Notes under the pieces: generated by a model | Told to the model about the DNA's origin: nothing | Seen by the model: only the letters and a program-made list of their open reading frames with translations | The model's database searches: none | Part shown: piece by piece, positions 34,901-48,000 of the stretch | How positions within the stretch are numbered: the stretch's first letter is position 1 | Layout: each line of letters opens with the position of its first letter | Program-made: the position numbers and the translations under genes | Assembly (NCBI GenBank): GCA_017506865.1 | Contig: JAFCMP010000101.1 | Location: 496,001 to 560,000 of the forward strand | Direction of reading: 5' to 3' | Source: Tribonema minus | Lineage: Eukaryota > Sar > Xanthophyceae > Tribonematales > Tribonemataceae | DNA length: 64,000 bases

Positions 34901-37900
34901 GTGGCGCTGGACCGCGACTGCGCTCCATTCATGCATGTGGCGCACAACATATGCTGAACGCTGACATATTGCAGCAATCGCAGCAACAGCACACCGCAAC
35001 ATTGCGCAGTGGTGCATGAGGAGACTGAGCATTCCAACTGTGGCTGCACCAGTACCAGCATTGCTCTGGCCATGCAAGTTGTCAGTACAGCTGAGTTACG
35101 ACATCAACACAAGCAACTGGTCCAAACTTAGCATGTATCACTTCAAATCGACTGTGCCTGAATTACACGCACACTTCACTCAACTCATAAATTGCATTGC
35201 TGGCCATTGCACTGCAGTCGACAAGAGATGATATCTTGACAGTAAGCACAACATTTGTTCATGCTGAAAACTAGGTGGGCTATCTGAGCGTTGCCATCGG
35301 TGTAGAACTTATTCAGTACTTAAGGACTGGACTGTGAAGACATCTTGCACATTATAAATTGCATGCCTGACTGCATACGATCCGACGCTTCTGACTTTAC
35401 AAACATATACTACGTGCACCTCATTGAATGCTCCCGCATGCCTAAGCGTGTACTTGCAGCATTTGCAGATACCTCATGTCGCATACTCTGACTTGACGGC
35501 CAAAAGCCCCATGCATGCAAGCAATGGCGTGTGACTGAAGTCAGGTGCGTCAGAAGTCAAAATCTGCCTTCCGCATAAATGACACCTGGCACCTTTGGCA
35601 ATCCTGCACACGCTTTAACCTGTAAGTTGGCAATCCTGCACACGCTTTAACCTGTAGGACAAGTTCAAGGAGGGTACTCAGATTCTCCAAGTTCTGTCCT
35701 TCTGTCGTTGATGGCCACTTTGATGATTGTAAGGTAGCTACCAGGCACACTCCAATTGAGTACTTTGCAGCATTTAGCTGTTTGGAGGCAATGACGGTAC
35801 TGTACAACACAGTGAGAGGCACTACTTACTTATTTGCAACATACGCACTACATATGCGCAACATGCAACTGTGCTGCCTGCCCCACCTGTGTGCTGTGTG
35901 GAGTGGAAGCCACAGTCAAGCCCAGCCTACGCAAGTGCTTGGCGACGGTCTCTCGCATTTTACGCTCCTGTTCTGGAGTGAAGTGCAGCCCCCCTTCAAT
36001 GATAGTCTGCCTTGACTGCATAGGTAATGTGCACAGCGAAGTGCAGGCAGATGGCTCAGATACTGAACAAAAAATCACTGGAAAATGCAGCTTATACAAA
36101 ATTACCTTGGAGTGACAACTCCGGCACACCAACTCACACATGAGTGTAACACTGTAAATGCCTGAGTAAACGCCCGTCCCCCTCAGGCTCTACAGGCCCG
36201 TCCCCTTTGCAAATGCCCACGGGCGTGCTTGACAGGATGTATTGCAACTGCAGCAGCCTTGCCAGCACTGCCACCACTGTCACCAAAGATTTTCGCCAAC
36301 ACAACTGTGCAGCACCGTGTAAAGGTCGCCCCCCTCCCAGGGTCCTTAACAATTGTAAACGTCCCTCCTGAAGCCCCCCCCTCCCCTACAGGCTCCCGCC
36401 CCTGTGTAAAGGCCCATAGGCGTGCTGTGCACAGGTCCAGATCCCGCTGGGTTGAGGGGCGGTTTACTCGGACATCGGTAGTGTACTTAATTTATGTCTT
36501 GACCACCAATTTAAACCAAGTTTGTGATTATGTTTTTCTTCACTTTTGGTCTTTTACACTTAAGGCTTTCATTATTCCCATTCTAATGCACCAACTTTCC
36601 AGGCATATACAAAGCCTAAACATAATTCTACAAAAAAGTCAAATATACACCAAATACCTAAAGATGGTAGCCATACGGTCATGTGCTTCCTGCAGCTGCC
36701 AGTGTACCTAGCTTTGCCTGTGCACGCGAGGTGGTGGTTGTATTACTGAGGGAGTATACCCATGTCCACAAAGCCTTATGTCATTATACCATGATACATG
36801 CGCCACATGATACTTGAACAGGACGCACATGCGCGTCACCATGGAAGACGCACATGCGCCTCTGAGTCACCTTGTATAAATGTGGTCCATGCACCAGCAT
36901 TCATTATCTCAAGAACAAGTTACCCTTGTGAAGAGACATGCAAAGTTGGGCAGCATGGCCAGACCTGCACTGTATTGCAGGAAACTGAAGCAGGCATCAG
37001 TACTCAAGGGGGCCAGCAAGATGGCAGGCAAGCCACTGATGATGATCAGGACGTCGCAGATGTTTTTCCTCGATAGTTACTGACAGGGCTACAAATCAGA
37101 TTCTTGTGCAGTACTTGACGTTTTTCTGCACAACCAGAGGTGAATGCGCCCTCATGAGCAAATAGTGGACAACTGCCTCTCTTGCACGGCTAGTCGAGGG
37201 CCAGAAGAATGATTTTCAAGCTTCAAGCCATAAGAGTCTGACATACCAGCAATGGCAGGCTCTATGTTACTCATCAATTATGACAATGACTGTTTTTCAA
37301 GGTCCTGCCACCTCAGGCTGCACACGAGGTAAATGTAATGCGCCATTATAATACAGTCGTGCAAGTACTGAAGGCCAGAAGTTTGCCTACCTCGTCACCA
37401 GGACAAAGCACCGCAAGGGCATAGTTCCGCATGAATGCTGCCTCCTGCACTGTGTCGCATTTGGGTATGCGGATATACCTGCCAGTAATGCCAGACGGCA
37501 GGCAACAGCAACATGCGTGATAATGTGCACTGGCAATAGCAGCAGCATCAGCAACAGACACCTGGAGCCGGTCTAGCTTCTAACCTTTGACCCAGGTCTT
37601 GACAGTTAGTATACCTGAAATCCGCGGCCCTGAAGACTATTGCCATCTTGAAATCGATTCGAAGAACTTGATGAATTTGGATTCATGCCGAAAGTGCTCC
37701 AGTAACCTGCAACTTCTGCTGGATCTTGTTGATTCCTCCGCTTCAATTCTGTTGTTCTAGAACATGGGATCAGGCACATACATGCATTGTGATATGGCCC
37801 CGCTGCGCCGCACATCAGGGCGCATTCGTCGCTGTTGGTGTTCCGCAGTGATTGGGTCCAGCAACGCCACGTCACACTGGAAGCAATGTTTGACTGTTGC

Positions 37901-40900
37901 CAGTGGCGTGGCGCGTCAACTTGATGTAAACACGGTGCTTCAAGACAGAAGACATTCTTGTTCAGGCCCAAAAGGTCCTTCGATGGAACAGGCTGCTGGC
38001 GGTGTGAACTTAGAACTGAAAGGTACACACTTAGCATGTGAGCATAGGCCCTAGTAGGCTTGCCGATAATGCTTGCTTTTTGCAGCGCAGGCTTGCGAAG
38101 AACGACTGCCACTAGGTTGCATGCCACACCATCATCTGATCTCCTACTTCTACATCGATTTTCCCAGACTGCCAGAGTTACCTCTTGATGTTGCCAAGCC
38201 ACAGGCGACTGATGTACTTGTTGTCATCAGTGCGTATTGTGCCCTTCGGGCCCTTTGTGGATGGCGACGCAAGGCGCTGATGCTCGCTTGCAGTGTCAGT
38301 GTGCTTTGCTGCCGCTGCTGCTGGCGCTGGTGGCTCTGATGCAACATCGTCACCAGCACTGGAGTCGCCAGTATCGCTGCTATCAGCCTGAGCATCACTG
38401 TGCTGCTGCATCAGAACCGCGTTGCAAGCCGCACATCGAGGAGTAAATTGCATGCTGATCATGGCTCCACTAAACAACACAGTCACTGGAATGAGAAAGA
38501 TTGGGCTAATGGTCAGTGTTGAAACGTACAATGCACCTTGCATTTTGTGCATCTATTGTTGTTCAATGTTCTCAAACGGTCTCGTGCTGACGCCACCCAT
38601 TGGCAGAGGAATGAGTACACACATCAGGAGCAACAAGGCGGACAGTCATCTATGGTAACGCCCTTTTTAATCATGCACAATGACGTGTGGCAAACTGCAC
38701 GCAGTTCACGATGTCATGCGATGATTGTGGAGGACAAGCGATCATTCTGAGTTCTTGAAGGTCAAGCTGCATGGCATTATCAAATCCCTGCAAGGAAGGG
38801 CAATTATGTCATCAGATGGCATGCTTACGAAAATTGGGCTGTGCTTTTACTGAGTGAAGCGATGATGCGTCAGCGCCCACGTGCGCTGGCAGATGTACAC
38901 TCAGGAATCCGGATACTCGACTTGCGCCATTCGCAGTAATCATGAAAGAACCGGTTTTGTTCATCCTATACATGTAGGCACTGCATGGCGTGCTGTCCAC
39001 AAAGCCAATGAATTCATACCTCAGGCTCGACGCCTCTTTTTGCAGACTTTGCCTTTCGGCGAAGCTGGCTGATCTTCCTGGTCATAATCTCGCGCATTTC
39101 TGCTTCACGCTCTGGATGGAAGTGGAGACCACCCTCGACAACGGTCAACTTCGACTGCACGCAGAAGCGCAGTGCAGTACAGAAAATGGAACACAATAGC
39201 ATTTGATATGTGAACAGCGGTGCTGTCATGGTACATGTTAGCTGCAGCGCAAGTGCATGCTGACCTCAAATTGCAACTTCTCGTACGCATCTTGCTCACA
39301 CACTCAAACCCGTTTGTTGTTGCTCATCGAGCCTGCACCTCTTGCTTTAATGACAGAGCAGAGCTCAGTACATTGGCGAGATTGGTCCTTGGTGAGCACT
39401 GATGTGCGACCTCAGACAGGTGTCGCATATTCTAACTTCATGATCCACTTCTTTGTTAGCAATATGTGCACATCTTCTCATGAATTTTGCATGCTTCGTC
39501 GGCTGTTTTTTCATATCTGGCACGCCAGGTGGTGGCGCTATGCGCTGTCAATAATCAAAACAACGTGATGCAGCCCATGATGCAAGCAACACATGCAAAT
39601 CATTGATGCGTTCATGGTGGTAAGGGAAAAAATGCAATTGACCATGCACAACCAGAAAGGTCCCATCTGCTGTGCCGAATGGCATTCTCCATGTCAACAA
39701 GTAGTGTCGTTAAAACTGTCATGTAATCAAATGTTGATGAAATGTCAGGCTTACCCTGAAAAGCTAGTCTTACAAGCATGTTAGCTCGTTTTGTGATGCG
39801 TCAGCTTGCGCTGAGAGCATAAATAACATCAAGGCCATAGCTTGCAACACCAGCCAATGAAACATGGCTAATCAGCATCAGGCTGACACTAGTATGGACT
39901 TTGTTAATGAGCATACAATACTGGTGACTTGAGACGTAGTGCTGCTACTGCATGAGCTGTACTAAGGAATTAGGCATGAGAAGCTGAACGCATGATGCCA
40001 CCTATTCTCAAGCAAAACTGTGGCGGTGCTGCATTGTGAGCGATGTTTGTTTTCTGTAGGCCCTGTTAACCTTGTTCAATGACCCTCACGTGGATAAAAA
40101 GGCCTTGCGTATTCAATCGGCAACTGACGCTCACCTCATTGCCAGGGAACAGGACTGAGGCGGCGAAGTTCCTCATGAATGCTGCTTCCTGCACCGTGCG
40201 GCATGCGGGTGTTGACAAATCCCTGTACGGACAGCAACCGCGCCAGCGCAGTCAGGGGGGAGTGCAAGCCCATAATGAAAACACCGATTGCTTATCAGCA
40301 CTTCTTGTTGATCAGCAGCAACAGGGTACATTTGCTTACCATCACTTCTCGCTGAACACCAGCGCCAAAGTGCGTTCACGTCGCGCTGACTCAGTGGGTA
40401 AAAGCGTCATCCCCAGTGCAGCACCCAATGGCAAGATCGGTACCATCCTTCGGATGCCTGGGTGCGGTCGCCACAGGTGCTACTGAGCATCCGGTCCAAG
40501 TAAACAGCGCCACTTGGTGACTCTGATATGCCTCTTACTGCACGAAGCTAAAAGCGTGCAAGATGTGTGAAGCACTTATAGTTCGTGCCTGAACCACTTT
40601 GTGGGACATGTGTCGTGCATTGCAAACCTAAAAACCATCTTTCATTGGCATTGTGCAGGCAGCAAAAGATGCCATCATCATGGTACCTGTAGAACAATTA
40701 TTGTGATTTGGTACGATTCACAGTTGGTAGCTTTCTGCTCATCGTGCAGATCTATTGAAGGCGAATGCTTGCCGGTATCAAGCTGCTGATGCATTGTCAT
40801 TGATGGTTGCGATATCATGTGTCCAGGGTTCTGTCGCCAGAATCTTGTCAAGCTTTCAATCCTGGACCACTGGGTGTGCAGAACGTCATGACAAGCAAAA

Positions 40901-42716
40901 CGCGCGTTTCTGTTGCACATGCTGCATCCCAGAGATGTCCCAAATGATAAAGTTCCGATACTTGAGGTTCATGCTCATATGGCTTGCCACCCAAGCCTGA
41001 TGCTGTCTGCACAGCCGAGGTCTGGCAGTGCTATCACCACACATGACACCCTTTAAGTTACCCTGAACCACTCACTTTCCACTATAATACAGGCGGCCGG
41101 AGAAGGTGCCAGAAGACCAGTACTTGATGCCGTACAAGCGCGGCAATGGCTGCCGCTCTGGCGATTTCCCAGGGATAGCTGCCGGCACCAGCGGTGTTGC
41201 TGCACCCATTGTTCCTTCAGCTAAGTCATGGTTGGTGCAGCTACCCTGCAGCATGCAAGGGGCATTGGTGCATCAGATGCGCATGCAAAGTGCGAGTGGT
41301 CCCTTCACATGACGGGTAGCGCAAAACTCTGATGCGCCAACATCAGGTTTATCCCCTCGAAGCTGAATACGTGGGAGCATATTGATGACCTTGTTGCGCT
41401 GATACTATAGCGCCAGGACTGACCTCTGCATGCACTGCGCTCGGCAGCACAACATCACTGCGGCAGCGGCCCTGTTTTGACGTGGCATTATTGTTTTGCA
41501 AAAAGATGACATAGAAGTACATTCTGCAATGCATACAATCAGACACATGTGGAAATCAGGCGACAGTGTCTGAGGAGTGGATGTGTAACAACTATTGTGT
41601 GACAGGATTGATTTTATGATCCTGCATCAGCCGCAAGCATTGGAGCAGCCGGTGGCAGTGCAGTGAGACATCACTTTGATCAGCTCAACCTTGAGCACTG
41701 TGTAGGTCCTTCGCTTCATCATACATCCAGGCAGCGCAGCCTGCTAGCCTCATCAATGCATGCTTGGGCCGCAAAGCAGGCCGATGCTGCTGTCTTTGGC
41801 TGAAGTTGCTGTGACTACATATCACTCCACATCTGTGATTGCCACACAATGGTGCACAGCTTTGTGCGGGGATCATTGGTTTTCTCAGTGCATGCGCCTC
41901 AATACCTCGAATGACAGTGTGGCGCCCAACATACTTCACCGGTCATGCGCTCTTGTGGCAGTTCCACATTTCAATATGATTAGTAAAGTACCTCAAGAGG
42001 CTGTTGCGGACACCGTTACAAGCGATGTGGCGCTGCTCAGAAACTGCCTGAGCACCAATCGAGGAATGTTTCAACAGCAAAGTTTTCTGAGTCATCCAAA
42101 CTTGTACCATCCAAGCATCTGACTTTGGGGCAATGTTGCAACCGCTACGGCTGATGCCTGGTGCAAGGGCCATGTCATTCCACTCAAACGTCTCGACATG
42201 GTCTATGCAGGCGGTATCAGCTTGTACCTCAGATTCGGTGATTTCACCGTTTACGTCGGAAGCACTGTGGACGTCAACGCCAGCGCCGTGTGTGTCGCCG
42301 CCTTCAAGGTCGCTTCCGCTAGCATCTCTGGGTACATTACCAGCGTCTCCCTGCTTGTGCTGTTCTCCATCAGCTACACCATGATCACCATCCAAGCTGT
42401 CAGATTCAAAGTCTGAGAGGATGACTTGGTCGGAATCACCCTGGTCGCATCATACGGTGAGAAATGACATGAGGTTCAGCACTCTGATGCCAGTAAATTA
42501 CCATTTTACTCAAAGACACTTATTTATAAAAATGTGAACAAAAGACACTGCGTGGAAGTATTCATCACAGCGTTGGATGCAGGCGTGCTTTGGATGATGA
42601 CCCTGCAGCCGGTACTGGACTCCGGAATTGCCAAATCTCTGCAACTTGCAGAGCGAGCCTTGACCAAACGTAATCTACAGGCTTGGTGTCCCAGCATCTG
42701 GCAAGTGTGCTCATCT
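31950..42716 (-). CDS. AP2 gene 1: three AP2 domains, acidic N-part, Gln-rich C-terminus
   Basis: Exons with matching phases: 42716-42602, 42440-42228 (acidic), 41245-41076 and 40222-40135 (AP2-1), 39154-39020 (linker), 38405-38182 and 37478-37391 (AP2-2), 36015-35887 (linker), 34564-34350 and 33672-33588 (AP2-3), 32864-31950 (C-terminal exon, stop). Each AP2 domain is split: exon a gives the strand part (YGIKYWSSGTFSGRLYY; NKYISRLWL; TGFYGVQ), and exon b gives the helix part (CRTVQEAAFMRN and variants). The linkers and the start of the last exon share the motif GGLHFxPExExxMRE. The last exon is rich in Gln/Pro, with a basic stretch AKRQRR. AP2 domains bind DNA, so a nuclear transcription regulator is the likely role; targets are unknown. 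The 5' end is uncertain: a further upstream exon (near 43356) has an in-frame TGA relative to its paralogue. Confidence 0.82.
33035..33046. other. Palindrome TACTTCGAAGTA, site 1
   Basis: An exact 12-bp palindrome in the last intron of AP2 gene 1. It equals the two end hexamers of the element at 51401-54237 joined together. Role unknown: excision footprint, recombinase site or protein-binding site. Confidence 0.5.
34674..34685. other. Palindrome TACTTCGAAGTA, site 2
   Basis: An exact copy in an AP2 gene 1 intron, 110 bases upstream (transcript sense) of the AP2-3 exon a. A one-mismatch copy at 48002-48013 lies at a similar place in AP2 gene 2. Confidence 0.5.
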
Positions 42717-42974
42717 CTGGACAGGCGATTCAATGCATTATTATAGACTTTGACAAGAGCACCTGTACATCAAGGTTCGCAAGCCAGGCATCAAGTCAGG
42801 CTGACATTTACTAAATGGCCAGTGAGCATGCTTTGACGAATTGCAGTGTTTGAATAGTATTAGTAAGACCTGCTAGAAGCCACTTCAAGTTTGTGCAACA
42901 GTGAAGCATGGTCCGTGTCAGTGCGCATGTTCATGGCATTACTCTGACATCTAAATTTCACTCTTGCAGTTTCT

Positions 42975-43065
42975 ACTTGTATTTATGAAGGCCGCAGGGA
43001 GGCCGGGTTGCGTATGCAATCAAAGAGTTTGCTTCAACGCAGCAGCCAACTGCTAAACACAGCGT
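42975..43065 (-). mobile_element. LINE 3'-end fragment (copy 4)
   Basis: About 90 bp match the 3' UTR of the LINE at 12299-13164 (words GGCCGGGTTGC and TATGCAATC, ending TATAAATACAAGT in element sense, here with one change to CATAAA). It is more diverged than the other copies, and its 5' end is not resolved. Confidence 0.7.
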
Positions 43066-45034
43066 CCATAAGCAACAGCTGTGTCATCGCCTCCTGAACA
43101 GACTTGCGCATGTAAAAGTGCTGTCACAACATTACAGCGCCTGCATTTGCGTAAATGACTACTGCAACGGCGTGAAGGCAAGCAGCACTTTGGTGCACTC
43201 AATGATTGTTACACCGCGTGCGTGAAGCTCGCACCTGACCACACTTCAAGAAGTTCACTTCACGCCACATATATGAATCACAACCATAACAACAGCTTGC
43301 ATACATACTGCACATGTGGGCCTCACACCATGGACAATCCACTTACGGCACTGACCGGATTCATCGCGCTCCCAGCACCTTGCAAGCTGCCAGTGTCGCT
43401 CCGAAATTGTCAATGTGAAAATGTCCAGACTTTGTCAACGTGAGTACAGTGCCGGTTGACGCGCCACAATGCCTCCGCCAGCTAACCTGTGTGCCAGCAG
43501 CAGAAGCAAAGGATGATGAATACTCACGTTGAGCATTGCCGACACTTTTTCAGCGGACAACAGCACACCGCGCGCTCGCATTTGGCCAGGCCTCTTTGCG
43601 CACCAATCTCAGTAGCATGTCGCACCCCGAGGCTCATGGACGAACATGATCGAATCAGCTGCTCTTTGCCCACACTCACCTGGCCAATATTCTCAGCAGG
43701 ATTCCAGGACACTCAAAAAGATTTCAAACTTCAACAATCCAAAACTTCAAACCCACTTTGAAGTTGCTGTAAAGGTGTGAACACAGTTGAAGCTTGAGGC
43801 ATTGCACATTTTGTTAGAGAATGCACAACAAATACATCATGTCATTCATACTACCAGACTAGAGCCAACCACCAGCGGTGCTCTGCGGCGAGCGCAACCA
43901 CTACAAAATGCTGAGAAAAAGATGAAGAGTTCATGTTTTGAAAAATTTCAACAAAGGGTTCACGAATAACTTCAACTCTGTGCATCCGACGAGTTTCATC
44001 AATTTCTGACCCTGAGTTCAATGGGGTTGCGACACTGCAGGCGTCACCCACCACATCAGGGTCGACCAGGGGCGGCGGAACTGCCGGAACACCACACATC
44101 TTTCCTGGAGCTGCTGGGCACAGATTTGCAGCCTTGTAACATGTCAGATATCTGAGCATGTTGGCGGAAACATTACTGCTGTCTTGAGGCTATGGTGTCA
44201 CATACTGGAGATCTGATATGCTGATGTGCTCAGCGCTAGGGTCGGAGCCAGGGCTAGGATCATCATGATTATTCTTGAGGGCAAGGGACGAAATCAGTGG
44301 TGCGACTGCTGAGAACGCCCCTGTCCACGCAGCAATCATAGCATAGCATTTTGAAGTGTGGTATGTGCAACCTGTATGGGAGTCCCTTGTCTTACACAAA
44401 TCCCGTCAGTTCAACGAGGGCTAGCTAACCGGAACCTTGACAAGCAGGCAGGTGTATGCAAAGCAACAGCTTGAAGTTTAGAGACAAGACAGATGCACAA
44501 ATTTGCTTCTCCATGTACGCGAGCATGTATGCACACCGCCGTCACCGACCAGGTCGCCTAGGCTATCTGAATTCTGCAGCTACACGCGTCGTCTTGCATG
44601 GTCGCGACCACATGTACCACAGAGTGAGCACAGATCTTGTGTGTGGCTGCCACAGACTGTCACCACTACAGTGAAGTGGCGCAAGTCGCCGACCATGTGT
44701 ACATATGTCAAAAGCCCTGAGATCGTGCCCCTTGGAACGCCAGCTGTCAGTGAGACTTATGCTACAAAAAAACCCATGAACCAGGCACCATGTGAGTGGC
44801 ATGAAGACCACCAACATTCAAGTGGCACTGATTGCCTTGATTGTGCATGGCACATACTATGGAAAGCGCTGTATCTACATGTATTTATGAATCGGACACG
44901 AGGTGCTTGGCGTGAACATTCACCACTTGTTGGTGGCTGTGTTGGCTGTGAACCTGTATATGGTACATGTGCATAGCGCTGCACTTGACTCAGGCGGCAA
45001 AGTACCATCCAGAGAAGCTGCAGTTCAAGTTGTT
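43066..45034. other. Region upstream of AP2 gene 1 and downstream of AP2 gene 2
   Basis: A remnant exon ending at 43356 (donor GTCAGT) is homologous to the exon 59597-59519 but has an in-frame TGA where the paralogue reads TGG. Between 43.5 and 44.9 kb I see no gene with conserved motifs. From 44895 the sequence matches the 3' flank of AP2 gene 1. Confidence 0.5.
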
Positions 45035-48000
45035 TCAGAGCCCCTCCAGCTCCTGTTCTGCAAGAGCCACAATGTGCTCTACAAACTCTGTGGGAGCTTG
45101 TGGGATGCGTTCGGCAGAGGTCAGCAGCTGCATGGCGCTCTCGCCGTGAACCTGCACTTCCAGTGCGCGCCGGCGCAGCGCCACAAACTGGGCTAGGAGC
45201 GGCTCATTCTGGAATGCCTGCGGCAGTGGAGCCAAGTGCTGCACGACAATTGCTATGGTATTGACAACGAGGTCGTTGGGGGCGTCACGCATGGACTCGG
45301 CGGCGCTCAGCAGCTGCAGCGTTACCCGCGCCTGCACCTGTCGTGCACGTCGCTGCACCTCTGTAAAGCGTGGAGCTATGATGGCGGTGCCCTCTGCCAT
45401 TTGAAGTTCATCCTGCTGCATCATGTGTTGCCGTTGCGGCGGCTGCAGCATCGGCTGGTGTTGCGGCTGCACCCCTGGAGTCTGCTCTGCAGCAGCCTGC
45501 TTTGGCACTGCGTGCTGCGACGGCGGCGCCGCAAGCTCCGATGAAGCCAGAGCTGTAGGCGTGACCGGTGGCAGCATGCTCAGCATTTGACTTGCGAGGA
45601 CTTGATCGTCCACTGCGCCTGCACATGGCTTACGATGTCCACCGCTGCGCCTCTGCCGTTTCGCACTGGGCGGCGCTGTGGCGGTGGTCGGTGGTGGGCA
45701 GTGCTTGGCATCATCGTTGCTGGTGGCGGAAGCGCGATGACCAGTGCTGCCTGTAGACTCCGAGCCATTGTTCAGGCCGCTTGACAGCTTTGTGGGTCGC
45801 CAAGAGGGCAGCTCCTTCGTTACCTTGTCGGTCATGATTTTGCGCATTGCTGCCTGTTGCCTTGGGGAAAAGTTGATCCCGCTTGGAATGACTGTGAGCC
45901 GTGCCTGCAAGTCACAAAGGGAAGTGGCAGTTGCTGAATGAGAAGTAGACTCTATCGCAGGTGCAGGAGCCACCGATAAAGCTGCAGTAGGAAAGACATT
46001 GTCGTCAGAGCCACGCCAGCTAGAGCATCCAAGTTTCCACCATCCTATACAGTATGGCGCATGCACCACTGCAGAAGAGACAAACATTGACTTCATGATG
46101 GCATAGGCGGCGTGCCAAGATGAGGCACAACGCACAATTGGTGCTGCACGTGGACAATTTCAGTGCACCAGCACACACAAGCAGCCAGAGTTATGCGTTT
46201 GGTGTCGGTTTCATGGTGTGCTGACTTCGTTAAGAAATGACATCAAAGATTCAGGAGCGTGGCTCTGTGGGGCTGTTGTGATGACTTGCAACTTGACTGG
46301 ACTCCAACCCACGCAACGGGGGAGGTGGCCACTCTTCAAAGTCCTGAATTAGTAGGCAGCAGTGCACGTGTTTTTCCATTGCAGCAGCTGCTGCTCACGA
46401 TGCACAAAAGCGGCACAATGTCATATTTCGAAGTACATGATCGCTTGCCCCAGCAGCGCAAAGAGCATGCAGAAGGCACATGGCGCGGGTCTCTGCACCT
46501 CATCACCAGGGTAGACGACTTCGACTGCTATGTTCCTCATGAAGGCCGCTTCAGCTGCGGTATCGCACGTCGGAGTGCGCAGCATCTTGTGCCTGCCAAC
46601 GCCCAATATGACAGCAAGGTAGGCGGGGAGCTGAGTGGCAGTTTATTAAGTCAGTATAAGAGCGCAGCAGAGACAGCGGCCAACAAGGCGACAAGGCATG
46701 GATGGGAACATGATAGTACCTGCAGGCTAAGCTCAGCAACAGCGTTTGACACACAGCATGTGATGATTTTCGCCATGTCTGCATCCACATTCGTCTGTGC
46801 ATCTGTGAAGCTTGGCATACTGTCGCAGGTACAGCAACTGACGCTGCAGCCCTCCCCCCCCCCCCCCCCCCCCTCGTTGTGAATGACCTGCAGATAATAC
46901 ACCAGAGTAGCTGCATGTACTTGTGTCTCTCCTCATATGGTAAAGCATGTAGGGGACATTTGCAATGCTCGTGTGCAGCACAAAATGCACTGCATTTGGC
47001 AAATGCAACGGCTCAGAAAAGGTGATATCTGCAGTACGAAGACTCAACTGAAGTTATACTTGCTGCCGCTGACTGGTGCTCAGCAACACCTAGCAATCGC
47101 AGCACCATATCCCAGGAACAGCACCGCACCATTCAAATGAGTCACAACAGAAGCAGTGGCCGTGGCGGCAGCATGATGTTGTCATCTCAGTCTCGTTCAC
47201 TATTTGAGTGCACTGCAGCAGGCCTTCACAGACAGCCACAAAAGAACTACTTGGAAGTATGATGCTCTCTCTCGAAATGTACGTACTATGAGCTTGGTAA
47301 CTTTTGCGGATGACCACAATGTCATCCCACGTAATGCAATGCCTTGCCATGCGCGTGTTGTGCTCGAACATGTCCCTCAATGTGAAAGGCGTCTGGCAAG
47401 CCGACTTTGGTGGCTTTCCTGGCACCCACGCCTGTGGGCATACCACAGCCATTGTCAACCCAACACATGGATGCGGCGTGTGAATACACGGCATGTGAAT
47501 ACATGATGGAGCCGCCATTACTTGGATGCTCCACATTGAGAGCTTGGCTGTGTAGACTAGGATCTGGAATCACAAACTTTTTCAGACTCTCCGAGGTTCC
47601 TTAGTGCCGACCTCAATACACATTGTCAACAATAGGATGCTGAGACCTCTGAGACACTGCTCATTGTGATGACTGCGCCCTATGAACCATGCATGATTGA
47701 GCACACTCACTTCATGCATACCGTGCCTTGGAAACAGCCCTTGCGCCCCTGAACTCCGAAGAAGCCTGTTTGGTTCTTGCTATTGCGCGCATCTCCAGTG
47801 TTACTGCTGCACAGTCTTGCACTGCCTCGCCGCACGCCTGTCGTTGCTGGCAGTTTTGTATAGCGAGGCCCGGCATAGCTGCTGTCATCGCTGTCGTCAT
47901 CGCCTTCTTGCTCTGACCCAGAGCCCTGCGGCGGTGCAGGTGCGGCTTTGTACCAGTCATGTACCTCGACAAGCAGAAGCCACTTGCACATTGAACTTGA